Shown in pieces: positions 51,040 through 60,020 of a stretch of 64,000 bases of DNA. The stretch is taken from the NCBI GenBank assembly GCA_039931065.1, contig JBDTSP010000023.1, forward strand, positions 1-64,000, read 5' to 3'. Both the position numbers and the translations under genes were made by a program. Source of the DNA: CADEED01 sp039931065 (lineage in GTDB: Bacteria > Pseudomonadota > Gammaproteobacteria > Steroidobacterales > Steroidobacteraceae). The notes beneath the pieces were generated by a model. It saw only the letters and a list, made by a program, of their open reading frames with translations, had not been told where the DNA came from and made no database searches. How positions within the stretch are numbered: position 1 is the first letter of the stretch; each line of letters begins with the position of its first letter.

Positions 51040-52425
51040 TTACGCAACGAGTCGGTAACACGGCCGGTACGCGCTGCCCGGAAGTTTCATTCGCTTCTGC
51101 GCAACGAACGCCGTCAGCAGCTCGTCCAGCAGTTTCATGACCGATGCGTCGCCGGTCAGCTCGTATGGGCCTAACTTTTCGATGGCACGGACGCCGTTTT
51201 CCTTCACGTTGCCGGTGACGATTCCGGAGAACGCTCGGCGCAGGTCGGCCGCCAGTTCGTGCGCCGGCTGGTCGCGATACAGCCGCAGTCCGCGCATGGA
51301 TTCGTGCGTCACTTCGAAGGGATGCTGGAACGCCGCGGGGATCTTCAGCAGCCAGTTGAAGTTGTACGAGTCGCTGTTGGCGCGCCGGTAGTCGCGCACT
51401 TCTTCCATCGCGCCGACCATGTAACGGGCGACTTCGGCCGGGTCGTCGACGATGACGTGCAGCAGATCCGCAGCCTTTTTCCCGAGTGTCTGCTCGATGA
51501 AACGCTTGATCTGGACGAAGTAATCCGCCGTCGATTTAGGCCCCGTCAGCACGACTTTCAGCGACTGGCCGACATTGACGGGCTCGAGCAGCACGCCGAG
51601 CAGATAAAGGATTTCCTCGGCCGTGCCCACGCCGCCCGGGAACACCACGATGCCATGCGACATGCGCACGAAGGCTTCGAGGCGCTTTTCGATGTCCGGC
51701 ATGATCACCAGCTGGTTCACGATCGGATTCGGCGGTTCGGCCGCAATGATGCCGGGCTCGGTGAGCCCTATATAACGCCCGCCCACGATGCGCTGCTTGG
51801 CATGGCCGATCGTGGCGCCCTTCATGGGGCCCTTCATGGCGCCCGGGCCGCAGCCCGTACAGACGTCCATACCGCGCAGGCCGAGCTCGTAGCCGACCCT
51901 TTTGGTGTACTGGTATTCCTCGGTGCCGATCGAGTGACCGCCCCAGCAGACGACCAGGTTCGGTTTGGACTTGTAGTCGAGGATCCGCGCGTTGCGCAGG
52001 ATGTGGAACACTGCGTTGGTGATCGCCGCCGGCTGTTCGAGGTCGAACCGGCCGCTTTCGATGATCTCGTTGGAGATGAAGATCACGTCGCGCAGCACCG
52101 CGAACACGTGTTCCTTGATGCCGCGGATCATCTCGCCGTCGACGAACGCCTGGCCCGGCGCGTTCTTCATTTCGAGCTTGATGCCCCAGGCCTGCCGCAC
52201 CAGCTCCACTTCGAAGTCCTTGTAGCGGTCGAAAATCTCCTTGGCATTATCGCTCTCGGAGCCCGAATTCATGACCGCCAGGGCGCACTTGCGGAACAGC
52301 TGGTAGAGGCCGCCGGCGCGTGAATCGAGGAGTTTCTCGATCTCGGCCTGGGAAAGGTTTTCGAGGCTGCCGCGCGGTCCGATGCGCGCATCGACGAAAT
52401 CGGGAATGACGATGCTGGTTTCCAA
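51040..52425 (-). CDS. ppnN: nucleotide 5'-monophosphate nucleosidase PpnN (LOG family)
   Basis: Cleaves purine and pyrimidine 5'-nucleotides to ribose 5-phosphate and base; the E. coli enzyme is stimulated by (p)ppGpp. The YgdH-type N-terminal domain is followed by the LOG catalytic core with CGPGAMKGPMKGA and PGGVGTAEE. Length (461 aa) fits the long form. It sits alone, with an unremarkable 179-bp gap downstream to the small gene at 50642. Confidence 0.95.
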   Translation of the reverse strand: METSIVIPDFVDARIGPRGSLENLSQAEIEKLLDSRAGGLYQLFRKCALAVMNSGSESDNAKEIFDRYKDFEVELVRQAWGIKLEMKNAPGQAFVDGEMIRGIKEHVFAVLRDVIFISNEIIESGRFDLEQPAAITNAVFHILRNARILDYKSKPNLVVCWGGHSIGTEEYQYTKRVGYELGLRGMDVCTGCGPGAMKGPMKGATIGHAKQRIVGGRYIGLTEPGIIAAEPPNPIVNQLVIMPDIEKRLEAFVRMSHGIVVFPGGVGTAEEILYLLGVLLEPVNVGQSLKVVLTGPKSTADYFVQIKRFIEQTLGKKAADLLHVIVDDPAEVARYMVGAMEEVRDYRRANSDSYNFNWLLKIPAAFQHPFEVTHESMRGLRLYRDQPAHELAADLRRAFSGIVTGNVKENGVRAIEKLGPYELTGDASVMKLLDELLTAFVAQKRMKLPGSAYRPCYRLVA

Positions 52426-52507
52426 AATATCCCCTCGACTCTGTTCACCTTATTTTTGGTGAGAATGAGTGTACTCGACGGGAGGAAAACCGCCGCGAGA
52501 GCCCGGA

Positions 52508-53059
52508 TCAGGGCTGGATATCGATCCGTGTGCTGTCCGACGTCATCATCCAGATCTCCACCATGTCGGCGTTGGTGACGGCGATGCAGCCGTCGGTCCA
52601 GTCCTGCGTGGCGTAGTAGTCGGGCGCATGGCGCGGATCGTTCGGGAGCCCATGGATCATGATCGAACCGCCCGCCTGCCAGCCGTTGCTGCGGGCGTGC
52701 TTCATGTCCTGGTCGTTCGGGTAGGAAACCTGGATCGAAAGGAAGTAATCGCTGCGCGTATTGCGGCGCGAGAGGCGGTAACTGCCCTCGGGAGTGCGGA
52801 AATCGCCGGCGCGTTCTTTGGCGCCCGCGGGGTTGAGCCCGAGCGCGACCCGATAGGCGCGCAACACGTCGTCGCCACGCATGAGATAGAGACGACGCTC
52901 GCCTTTGCGCACCAGCACGCGATCGGCAATGGGCATTTCGGCGCCCAAGGACGCCATGGCGCGGGCATGATAGGGCAGCGCATCGCCAGCAGCCGTTCCG
53001 ACGAACAGGCAGGCGAGCAACGGCGCGCACAGTGCAGAGATTTTTGTAGTCAACGACAT
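52508..53059 (-). CDS. L,D-transpeptidase (YkuD domain)
   Basis: Exported enzyme (183 aa) that forms or exchanges peptidoglycan cross-links or anchors. A signal peptide (about 1-25) precedes a YkuD domain with His136 in MIHGLPN and catalytic Cys158 in WTDGCIAVTN. The order HG...DGC(I/S)AV fits the family (ErfK/YbiS-YafK type). It is divergent from the lipoprotein gene at 53182. Confidence 0.92.
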   Translation of the reverse strand: MSLTTKISALCAPLLACLFVGTAAGDALPYHARAMASLGAEMPIADRVLVRKGERRLYLMRGDDVLRAYRVALGLNPAGAKERAGDFRTPEGSYRLSRRNTRSDYFLSIQVSYPNDQDMKHARSNGWQAGGSIMIHGLPNDPRHAPDYYATQDWTDGCIAVTNADMVEIWMMTSDSTRIDIQP

Positions 53060-53181
53060 TTAATTACAAAACAAGCACTTACTAACGACTGAAATTATAG
53101 GGGCTGGTCGCGGGGACGTATTTGGAACGCGTCACAGCTTTGGGGTGTTCAATGCAGCAAGAATGTCCGCGGAAAACCATT

Positions 53182-53766
53182 ATGACAAGCCGTCGCGAAG
53201 CTGAGACCGGATTTCAGGGCGCGCGTTTCCTGGCCGGCATGGTCGCGCTCGCACTCGCTGCCTGCGCCACCTTGCCGCAAGACCACCCGGTCTACGAACA
53301 ACTCGATGCCGACACTGGCGTCACCATCGCGCGGATCGGGAAACCCGTCGAGCTGTACCGGGAATCCGTTCCGAGCGTATACACCGATCGTTTTGCGTTC
53401 CTCGCGCCATTCGAGACGAATCAGATGGGGACGCGCGAAGCTTTTCTGTGGCTCGCATTGCCGATCGATCCATCGATGACCGACACCGTGCCCACGATGG
53501 AAGTGGATGGCAGCCCGGTTGCGTTCGGCACGGCGGGTCGTGAACCCGGTTTCGCCGGTCTCGCCAAGTCACCCTACAAGGTGCCGGCCCCGTGGAGCGT
53601 CATGTTTTACTTCAAGACGGACCGCGAGCTCATTACGCGCCTCGGTGCCGCTCAGAGCCTGACGATTCGCATGATGGAGCCAACCAAGAACGGCCCGGTC
53701 GAAGCGCAGTTCGCAGTGAAGATCGTCTCTGACCCGCGCTTGAAGGAATTCGCCGCGCGGCAGTAA
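53182..53766 (+). CDS. hypothetical lipoprotein
   Basis: Unrecognised protein of 194 aa from the ATG at 53182. The signal has a hydrophobic core and lipobox LAAC, so it is probably membrane-attached. The body is beta-rich with no enzymatic motif. A longer frame (from 53122) adds 20 residues and no better signal. It converges on mltD with 9 bp between stops. Upstream GGGGACGTATTTGG resembles decayed REP sequence. Confidence 0.7.
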   Translation: MTSRREAETGFQGARFLAGMVALALAACATLPQDHPVYEQLDADTGVTIARIGKPVELYRESVPSVYTDRFAFLAPFETNQMGTREAFLWLALPIDPSMTDTVPTMEVDGSPVAFGTAGREPGFAGLAKSPYKVPAPWSVMFYFKTDRELITRLGAAQSLTIRMMEPTKNGPVEAQFAVKIVSDPRLKEFAARQ

Positions 53767-53775
53767 GCGCAAGCT

Positions 53776-56148
53776 CTAGCTACCCGCCTGGATCTCCACT
53801 TTCGGCATCACGACCTGCGTGCCCGCCCGCAGGTCGGACAGATCCGTATCCGGGTTGTACTGCCGCAGCAGCCAGATCGGCAGGTTGCTGAATTTCTGGG
53901 TCATGGTCCACAGGGAGTCGCCACGCCGCACGATGTAAACCTCGGTGCCGGCGATGCGATGCGTGACGAAGAACTCGCCCTGCAGCTTGGCGTGATAGTC
54001 ACGGCGCAACTGTTCGAAGGCCTCGCGCGAGACGCGCGAATAATCGAGCTTGAGTTTCTGCCCGAGCAACACCGGCTGCTTCGCCTTGAGTTTGTTCAGC
54101 ACGCGCAACTTCTGCGTGACGATCTGCAACCAGTCGGCGTATTGCCCCAGCGTTTCGGTCGCTTCGACCCGGATCGAACCGTCATCGCGGACCTGGTAGT
54201 CGATCGAATCGGCCAGACCCTGCGAGATTCCGACCGGGCCGAGCGCGGGGCTCAACGCCTCCGCCTGGCTCGCGGACACGGGCTCACGGGCGCTCTCGGC
54301 TGCCTGCACGACCGAGGTCGCCACCGCCGATGTGGTGGCCGCTGCCATCGCCACGGCCGCCGCGGACCGCGCGCGTCCACGCGTCGGTTCGCCGCTGCCG
54401 ATGGGCCGGGTAGTTTCCTCGCGCACCACCTCGACGGCGGCGCCTTCACGCTGGGCTTCGCCGCGCGCGGCATCGATCGCGGCGACCTTCACTTCCGCCT
54501 CGGCCGCAGCCGCCGCGGTCACCCGGGTGGGCACTTCGCCGGCGATGCGCAGGCGCTGGCCTTCATATAGAAAATCCGGATTCTTCAGCGAATTCATCTT
54601 CAGCAATTGCGCCTCGGGCACACGCACGCGGCCGGCGATCAGCTGCAGCGAATCGCCGCGGCGCACCACGTAGAAGTCGTCCGCCGGCGCGGTCGCGGCG
54701 GTCGCGTTTCCGGGCGACGGTGACGCCGCGGCAACCGCGGCGGTCGTATCGGTCGCGGCCACGGGGGACGCCGCCGCGTTCAATACGCGCGGCAATTGTT
54801 CGGGCAATTCCAGTCGCCGGCCCGCGCGCAAGCTCGCGCCGGTCGAAAGACCATTGATCTGCGCGAGGCGCTCGGCGGTCATGCCGTAACGCTGCGCGAT
54901 GGCGGCCATGGTCTCGCCCCTGCGAACCTTGTGGGTGCGTGGCGTCACCTGCCCCGCATACAACTCGTTGGCCGGGAGGCGCGAACTCAGCAGCTCGGCG
55001 GTCCACTTCTCCGCGCTGTCGGCCGGCAGCCGCAGCCGATAACCACGCGGCACGAGCCGCGTGCCGTTGAAAATGGTCGGACGCCAGGCCGGGTTCAGCA
55101 CGCGCAGTTGTTCACGATCGACGCCGAGAGTGCGTTCGAGCGTCGAAAGACGCACATACGCGGGCATGGCGACCTCGCGGAATTTCTGCTCGGGCCGCCG
55201 CACCAGCGGTCCGAAATATTTCTCCGGATTTTCATCGATCGTGAGCGCCGCGAGGAACGACGGGAAGAAATTGCGCGACGCGAAACCGAAGGTGCGGCTG
55301 TTGTAGGTGCGATTGATCTTCACGAAATCGTCCGTGCCCACGGTTTCCTTGGCGCGGCGCATTCCGGCGGCGCCATGGTTGTAGGCCGTCAATGCGAGCG
55401 GCCAGCTGCCGAGCACGCGGTAGTTATAGGCGAGTAGTTGGGCGGCCGCCTCGGTCGAGCGGTACGGGTCGAGGCGTTCGTCGACAGCATCGTCGACGCG
55501 CATGTAACGGCGTCCGGTGGAACGCATGAATTGCCACAGCCCCGCGGCGCCGACCTTCGAATAGGCGGCCGCGTTGAACGAGGACTCGACGTGCGGCAGC
55601 ACCGCGAGTTCCGGCGGCAGCCCCTGGTTCGCGAAGGTCTCGGCGATGTGTGTGGCCCAGCTCGAGGAGCGGATCAGGCCTTCCTTGAAACGATCCGCCT
55701 GGCCCAGCTGGAAACGGATGCGCTCCATCGCTTCCTTGAGAAGGATGGAACTGGCGTTGGGGCCCCAGAGCGCGAGCAGCCGTTTGTCGTCGTCTGAAAG
55801 TTTGTCCCGCCCGCCGTCGGTACCCAGCGCCGCGACAATCCGGCGCAGCGCGGCGATGTGTTTGTCGCGTCGATCGTCGACGAGACGTTGGCGATCGCGT
55901 GGCGAGGTGCCGGCGCCGAATTTGATCGTGTCGTAGACGACCGCCAGGTTGCGCTCGTCGTGCAGAAACCCTTCGTTGGTCGTGGCCTCGGTATAGACAC
56001 GGATCCAGAAATTCACGTCCGGCTGGATGCCTTCAGGTCGCGGAATCGACTCGGCGCGCGCCAGCAGCGGCGCGCACAGCAGTAAAAACAGGACTTTGGC
56101 GGCGACCCATCGCGGGCGGCGATCGCAATTGGGAACTGTCGGGCTCAT
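53776..56148 (-). CDS. mltD: membrane-bound lytic murein transglycosylase D with LysM repeats
   Basis: Cleaves glycan strands between MurNAc and GlcNAc, forming 1,6-anhydro ends that AmpD-type recycling uses. A signal peptide (about 15-33) is followed by the SLT domain with catalytic Glu188 (LPHVESSFN) and GLWQFM. Clear LysM modules start near residues 405, 495 and 735, with a more divergent one near 660. A long A-rich low-complexity stretch (about 550-640) joins them. At 790 aa it is longer than E. coli MltD (452) because of the extra LysM and linker. Confidence 0.94.
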   Translation of the reverse strand: MSPTVPNCDRRPRWVAAKVLFLLLCAPLLARAESIPRPEGIQPDVNFWIRVYTEATTNEGFLHDERNLAVVYDTIKFGAGTSPRDRQRLVDDRRDKHIAALRRIVAALGTDGGRDKLSDDDKRLLALWGPNASSILLKEAMERIRFQLGQADRFKEGLIRSSSWATHIAETFANQGLPPELAVLPHVESSFNAAAYSKVGAAGLWQFMRSTGRRYMRVDDAVDERLDPYRSTEAAAQLLAYNYRVLGSWPLALTAYNHGAAGMRRAKETVGTDDFVKINRTYNSRTFGFASRNFFPSFLAALTIDENPEKYFGPLVRRPEQKFREVAMPAYVRLSTLERTLGVDREQLRVLNPAWRPTIFNGTRLVPRGYRLRLPADSAEKWTAELLSSRLPANELYAGQVTPRTHKVRRGETMAAIAQRYGMTAERLAQINGLSTGASLRAGRRLELPEQLPRVLNAAASPVAATDTTAAVAAASPSPGNATAATAPADDFYVVRRGDSLQLIAGRVRVPEAQLLKMNSLKNPDFLYEGQRLRIAGEVPTRVTAAAAAEAEVKVAAIDAARGEAQREGAAVEVVREETTRPIGSGEPTRGRARSAAAVAMAAATTSAVATSVVQAAESAREPVSASQAEALSPALGPVGISQGLADSIDYQVRDDGSIRVEATETLGQYADWLQIVTQKLRVLNKLKAKQPVLLGQKLKLDYSRVSREAFEQLRRDYHAKLQGEFFVTHRIAGTEVYIVRRGDSLWTMTQKFSNLPIWLLRQYNPDTDLSDLRAGTQVVMPKVEIQAGS

Positions 56149-56471
56149 TTACACTCGCTGCTTCGTATGCAACCGATTGATTTCAAATCGACTTCGGACA
56201 AACAGGCGTGGGTTATGTCGCAGCCCACCCCGAACCTTGTGTCGAAGATTTTGACAGCAGGGGCCCTGCCGTCGACGTGACATATTGCCCAAAGTGGAAC
56301 TTTGCGTGCTCAGGGCGTCCGCTCAGTCGATTGGACCGGGATTTTCACGCCGGATTCCTCTGGCACAAGGCTTGCTCTCTCTTACCTCAAGCGGCTCGAC
56401 AAAGACCGCACGAGATAAGAACAAGAAGAGCGAAACACTCCTCCACAAACAAGCAAGCAAGCGACCAATGA

Positions 56472-56500
56472 GCCCCGCGAAAGCGGGGCTTCTTTTTTTC
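56472..56500 (+). terminator. orphan intrinsic terminator (plus strand)
   Basis: Hairpin GCCCCGC-GAAA-GCGGGGC followed by TTCTTTTTTT. No gene on the plus strand precedes it; the nearest upstream gene, mltD, runs the other way. It therefore ends an unannotated transcript from 56150-56470, where I see only an unlikely 87-codon frame and an A-rich tract just before the hairpin. A TTGACA at 56251 has no well-spaced -10. Confidence 0.85.
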
Positions 56501-56577
56501 CGCAGCGCCCATTTCAACCTTCCGGGCGCAGGCGTCGTCTATAAGTGCAGTGATCAACTGAGCTCAAGGATGCCGCC

Positions 56578-57237
56578 ATGAAATACGCCACTCTTACTGC
56601 CGTCGCATTCGTCGCGTTCGTCGCCTGGGCAGGCAGCCGAATCTCCTTTGCCGGCGACTCCCGCTCCGTCACGGCGATCAACGATTCGGTCGAGGCTTCC
56701 GCCGGGCAGACGTACGACAAGGTCAACACCGTCAACGGCAACGTGCTGGTGAGAACCGGCGCGACGGTGGAATCGGCGCATACCGTCAACGGGGAAGTCG
56801 AGATCGAGCGCGACGCGAAGGTCGGCAACGTGAACACGGTGAACGGATCACTCGAGATCGGCGACGGCGCCACGGTCGCGCGCGAAGCTTCCACGGTCAA
56901 TGGCAACGTGAAGATTGCGAAGCACACCAAGGTGGGCGGCACCGTCTCCACCGTCTCGGGCGAGATCGAGTTGAACGGCGCTGAAGTCGGCGGGACGGTC
57001 ACCACCGTCAACGGCAACATCGACCTCACCGAGGGCGCACACGTGCGCGGCGACCTCCTGGTCAAGAAGCCGAACGGCGGGAGCTGGAACAACGGTCACG
57101 AAGATCCGGTGAAGGTCCACATCTGCGCCACCTGCGTGGTCGATGGCGACCTGCGTTTCGAGCGGCCGGTGGAATTACGCGTCGACGACGGCGCGAAGAT
57201 CGGCAAGGTGATCGGCGACAAGGTCACCCGTCGGTAG
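56578..57237 (+). CDS. exported repetitive beta-helix protein (bactofilin/DUF4097-like)
   Basis: Secreted or periplasmic protein (219 aa). After a signal peptide (to about residue 25) the sequence repeats a ~20-residue unit with TVNGNV/TVNGEV/TVNGSL words, predicting a beta-helix resembling bactofilins but outside the cytoplasm. Two cysteines (CATCVVDG) near residue 185 may pair or bind metal. A TATAAG at 56540-56545 may be the -10. The 3' end overlaps the convergent GNAT gene by 14 bp. Function unknown. Confidence 0.8.
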   Translation: MKYATLTAVAFVAFVAWAGSRISFAGDSRSVTAINDSVEASAGQTYDKVNTVNGNVLVRTGATVESAHTVNGEVEIERDAKVGNVNTVNGSLEIGDGATVAREASTVNGNVKIAKHTKVGGTVSTVSGEIELNGAEVGGTVTTVNGNIDLTEGAHVRGDLLVKKPNGGSWNNGHEDPVKVHICATCVVDGDLRFERPVELRVDDGAKIGKVIGDKVTRR

Positions 57238-57787
57238 GCGGGAGATCTATTCCGTACAGGCGCACTTCCGGCTCGTCGGCATACATCGGGTGCATGCGTT
57301 CGAAGCGCATGCCTAACTTCTCGAGCACGCGGATCGAGGGTTCGTTGCCCTGCGAGACCACGCCAATGACGCGTTTCAGGCCCAGTTTTCCTGCTTCGTG
57401 GCGCAGCGTCGCCTGCGCCGCTTCGAGTGCGAGACCGCCGCCCCAATAGGCGGGCAGGAAGGCGTAGCCGAGATCCACGTCCGGCAGGATGTCGCGCTGG
57501 AGCAGCCCGCACATGCCGACCGCGGCGCCATCCGACTTGCGCGACACGTGCAGCAGCCCCAGGCCGAATCGTTCGTACATGGCCATGGGTCCGGCGCGCA
57601 GGTAGGAGTGCGCATCCTCGATGGAACGCACACCTCGATCCCCGATGTTCTTGATGAACGACGGCTGGTTCAACAACTCGACGATGAAGGGCGCGTCGGT
57701 GAACTCGAGCCGGCGCAGCGAAAGGCGCTGCGTTTCGAATTCAGGACGGGTCGCCAAACCGGGATCGCTCGAAGGATGGCAAGCCAT
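57224..57787 (-). CDS. GNAT family N-acetyltransferase
   Basis: RimJ/RimL-type acetyltransferase (187 aa): start FETQRLSLRRLEFTDAPFI, acetyl-CoA loop region YWGGGLALEAAQATL, and ending NEPSIRVLEKLGMRFERM. The acceptor (protein N-terminus, antibiotic or small molecule) is not evident. Its first codons overlap the 3' end of the GFA gene by 47 bp, a large overlap; the family-like part starts about 17 codons in. Confidence 0.9.
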   Translation of the reverse strand: MACHPSSDPGLATRPEFETQRLSLRRLEFTDAPFIVELLNQPSFIKNIGDRGVRSIEDAHSYLRAGPMAMYERFGLGLLHVSRKSDGAAVGMCGLLQRDILPDVDLGYAFLPAYWGGGLALEAAQATLRHEAGKLGLKRVIGVVSQGNEPSIRVLEKLGMRFERMHPMYADEPEVRLYGIDLPPTDG

Positions 57788-58154
57788 CGCCGAACTTCAC
57801 CCAGCCGATGTCGTCACTCAACCAGGAGTGATGGGTGGGCGGGAACGCCCACGGCGCGTCCAGACTGCACGTGGTGACGTCGACGAAGTCCGGGGTATCG
57901 AGGTGTTCGTAGGCCAGAGGCGAACCGCACGCGCCACAGAACCGCCGCCTCACCTTGGGTGACGACTCATATTTGAGCGGCGTACCACGCGTGAAGCGGA
58001 ATTCGGATTTGGCGAAGGTGACCCAGGCAACCACGGGCGATGCGGCCACGCGCCGGCAGGACTGGCAGTGGCAAATCATGCTGTTCGCCGGATTGGCGGT
58101 GGCCGAGAAGCGCACGGCGCCGCACATGCAGCCGCCTTGAATGTCGTGGATCAA
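57741..58154 (-). CDS. GFA family zinc protein (glutathione-dependent formaldehyde-activating enzyme-like)
   Basis: Small zinc protein (137 aa) of the GFA/CENP-V family. The metal cysteines are visible: GGCMCGAVRF, CHCQSCRR and FCGACGSPLAY. Family members bind glutathione adducts, but most genomic copies have no known substrate. Together with the GNAT gene it probably forms a two-gene unit. An intrinsic terminator of an upstream transcript lies 63 bp before its start. Confidence 0.9.
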   Translation of the reverse strand: MIHDIQGGCMCGAVRFSATANPANSMICHCQSCRRVAASPVVAWVTFAKSEFRFTRGTPLKYESSPKVRRRFCGACGSPLAYEHLDTPDFVDVTTCSLDAPWAFPPTHHSWLSDDIGWVKFGDGLPSFERSRFGDPS

Positions 58155-58216
58155 AAATCTCCCCCTCTTTTTGGCGGCGCAAGCTTACCGGACCGTGAGC
58201 GCAGGTTTGAGTCCAC

Positions 58217-58244
58217 AAAAAAAGAGCCCCGCCGAGGCGGGGCT
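58217..58244 (-). terminator. intrinsic terminator (minus strand) downstream of 58428 gene
   Basis: Minus-strand hairpin GAGCCCCGCC/GGCGGGGCTC followed by seven U. It lies 184 bp after the stop of the HDOD gene. The interval between holds no credible ORF but has another stem GCGGACCGGT/ACCGGTCCGC (58390-58414), so it is a long 3'UTR or a small RNA. Confidence 0.88.
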
Positions 58245-58427
58245 CCAGTCGCGCGGACACGGGGGTCTTGTTCCGCACCTTCTCATGTGTGGATCCCAGT
58301 AGGGTTCCGGTCTCCACAGAGACTCTGTGTCACGACGGCGCGTTTTCTCCCACCCTTAAGCCGGTTTTTATTGTCGGGATGAGACGCGAGCGGACCGGTT
58401 CCATACCGGTCCGCGAAGATCCGGGCT

Positions 58428-59531
58428 TCAATCCCTCGGCTTCAGGTACGCCGTGGCGAATTTTTCCCACAGCCGCTCGAGCTGCGAACGGCGATTCTCG
58501 CCGGACACCACGATCGCACGGGCCTCCGGTTCGGTCAGACGGCCGACGCGGCACAGGACGATCACGGAGCCGGCGACGCGGCCGAACTTGAGCGAGCGCC
58601 CGAGTGAATTTTCCATCTGCAGTTCAGCGGCGAGCGTCTGGCTTTCAAGCGCGTACTGCACGCGCTGGGACAACTCCCAACTGGCCGCGATCCGGCCCGC
58701 GGTGGGCGCGACCCAGGTTTCGAGCAGGCGCGCAATGCTGCCCGGATCGGGATTCAGCTGCGGCTGCGCGGCGAATTGATCGCGCACGATACGGAACACC
58801 ACGATCGCGGAAAGCCCGTACAGCAGACCGATCAACTGCGAGACGAACGGCTCGGCGTTTTCGATCTGCGTCGCGTGGGCTTCCGCCGTGGTCGCCGAAT
58901 ACAGCGTGTGTTCCCAGACGAGTTCGGGAAATTTGCTGAAGGCGCCCGCGCCCGCGACCATCAAGGGCTGCAGCAGCGCGGTCGCGATGATGGAGCGGAT
59001 GCCCTGCACTCCCACCAGTGTCACGGCGCGGTCGATACTTTCGATGGGTGTATTGCCGCTTCGATAGATCGGGCTGTTCGCGATGCGTAGCAGGTTGCCG
59101 GTGAGCGCCGGATCCTGCGCAATGATGCGCGACATTTCCGTCATCGTTGCGTCGGCGTCGTTCACCGTCGAGAGCAGTTTTGGCAGCAGTGACGGACGAC
59201 GCGGAATGTATTCGGGCTTCCCCTCGATCTTCGCGAGGATCTGCTGCACGGCCTTGAACACCGGCGCGTGCGCGGGATCCGGTGCGCGGCTCAGCGCCTC
59301 ACGCGGCGCGTCATCGAGGGCATAGGCGACGAACCGTCGCAACGCCTCGTCCCAGTCGAGCGCCGCGATGCCTCCGGTGGGTCGTACGCCGGTCAGAGTC
59401 CGGTTCGAGCCGGTGGTGGTCGCGATCGCATCGGGTACTACGGGTTTCTCGCGCGTGGCGCGCACCCAGACGACCACGCCGACGATCGCCAGCAGAACTC
59501 CACCGATCAGTACGACAAGTGTTGGGCTCAT
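58428..59531 (-). CDS. membrane-anchored HDOD domain protein
   Basis: Signalling-type protein (367 aa) with one N-terminal helix (about 4-24), a short linker and a HDOD domain (about 110-310; PSLLPKLLSTVND, IIAQDPALTGNLLRIANS, AVTLVG..GIRSI). HDOD domains resemble HD phosphohydrolases without the catalytic HD pair and occur in cyclic-di-GMP and stress pathways. Membrane anchoring is less common for the group. Target unknown. Confidence 0.88.
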   Translation of the reverse strand: MSPTLVVLIGGVLLAIVGVVVWVRATREKPVVPDAIATTTGSNRTLTGVRPTGGIAALDWDEALRRFVAYALDDAPREALSRAPDPAHAPVFKAVQQILAKIEGKPEYIPRRPSLLPKLLSTVNDADATMTEMSRIIAQDPALTGNLLRIANSPIYRSGNTPIESIDRAVTLVGVQGIRSIIATALLQPLMVAGAGAFSKFPELVWEHTLYSATTAEAHATQIENAEPFVSQLIGLLYGLSAIVVFRIVRDQFAAQPQLNPDPGSIARLLETWVAPTAGRIAASWELSQRVQYALESQTLAAELQMENSLGRSLKFGRVAGSVIVLCRVGRLTEPEARAIVVSGENRRSQLERLWEKFATAYLKPRD

Positions 59532-59588
59532 GCAGAGAGGCTACCCGTTCGCGGGGTCCGGCCGCCAGCCCGACCGCACGTTGAACGA

Positions 59589-59825
59589 TCAACGCTCACT
59601 TGCGAGTTCCGAGATGCGCTGGCCGCGCGCGTACACCACGCGATAAGGCCGGGCCTGCAGGACCACCACGTGGCGGTCAGCGCCGGCGATCAGGAATTCG
59701 ACGTCCACGGCGTTGGCGCGCCGCTGCCAGCGGCGCATGAAATGGCAATGCAGCTTTTCGAGCACCGCCGACAACGCGCGCAGGTCGTCGTTCCGCCTGC
59801 TGGAGCGCCGCTTCGTCTTCCGCAC
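59589..59825 (-). pseudogene. C-terminal fragment of a PEP/pyruvate-binding (PPDK-N) protein
   Basis: Short frame (78 codons) ending DVEFLIAGADRHVVVLQARPYRV. This is the closing signature of the PEP-synthase/PPDK nucleotide-binding domain, where the DVEF/W and LQ(A/S)RP words are diagnostic. The preceding helix (LRALSAVLEKLHCHF) also fits. The rest of the domain, normally over 250 residues, is absent, and upstream sequence (59826-59970) does not continue the family in any frame I could see. It looks like a leftover gene end. Confidence 0.6.
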
Positions 59826-59961
59826 GCCTGCGTTCTCTCGCGCGAACAGATCTCATGGCAGCGCGAGGCCACGGCGCCGCAGCTAACTACATGTGTGTCA
59901 CGGGTCACATTCCGGCGCGCATGCGGGCGCGCGTTTGCCGCACGGACCTGCGGGGATGTCC

Positions 59962-60002
59962 GCAAAAATGAAAAGGCCCCGGAAGTTTCCCTCCGGGGCC
60001 TT
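59962..60002 (-). terminator. intrinsic terminator of the large LamG/Ig protein gene
   Basis: Minus-strand stem AAGGCCCCGGA/TCCGGGGCCTT (59973-60002) followed by TTCATTTTTG, 18 bp after the stop codon at 60021. Confidence 0.88.
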
Positions 60003-60020
60003 CTGCTTTCAGCCGGTCAG

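Noticed and set aside
56208..56471. 87-codon plus-strand frame before the orphan terminator
   Set aside because: No ribosome site, unusual composition and no homology pattern; a non-coding transcript is more likely.
57224..57787. Large 47-bp overlap with the GFA gene as evidence for a frameshift
   Set aside because: Both reading frames are intact and the overlap concerns only non-conserved N-terminal residues; a downstream alternative start is simpler.
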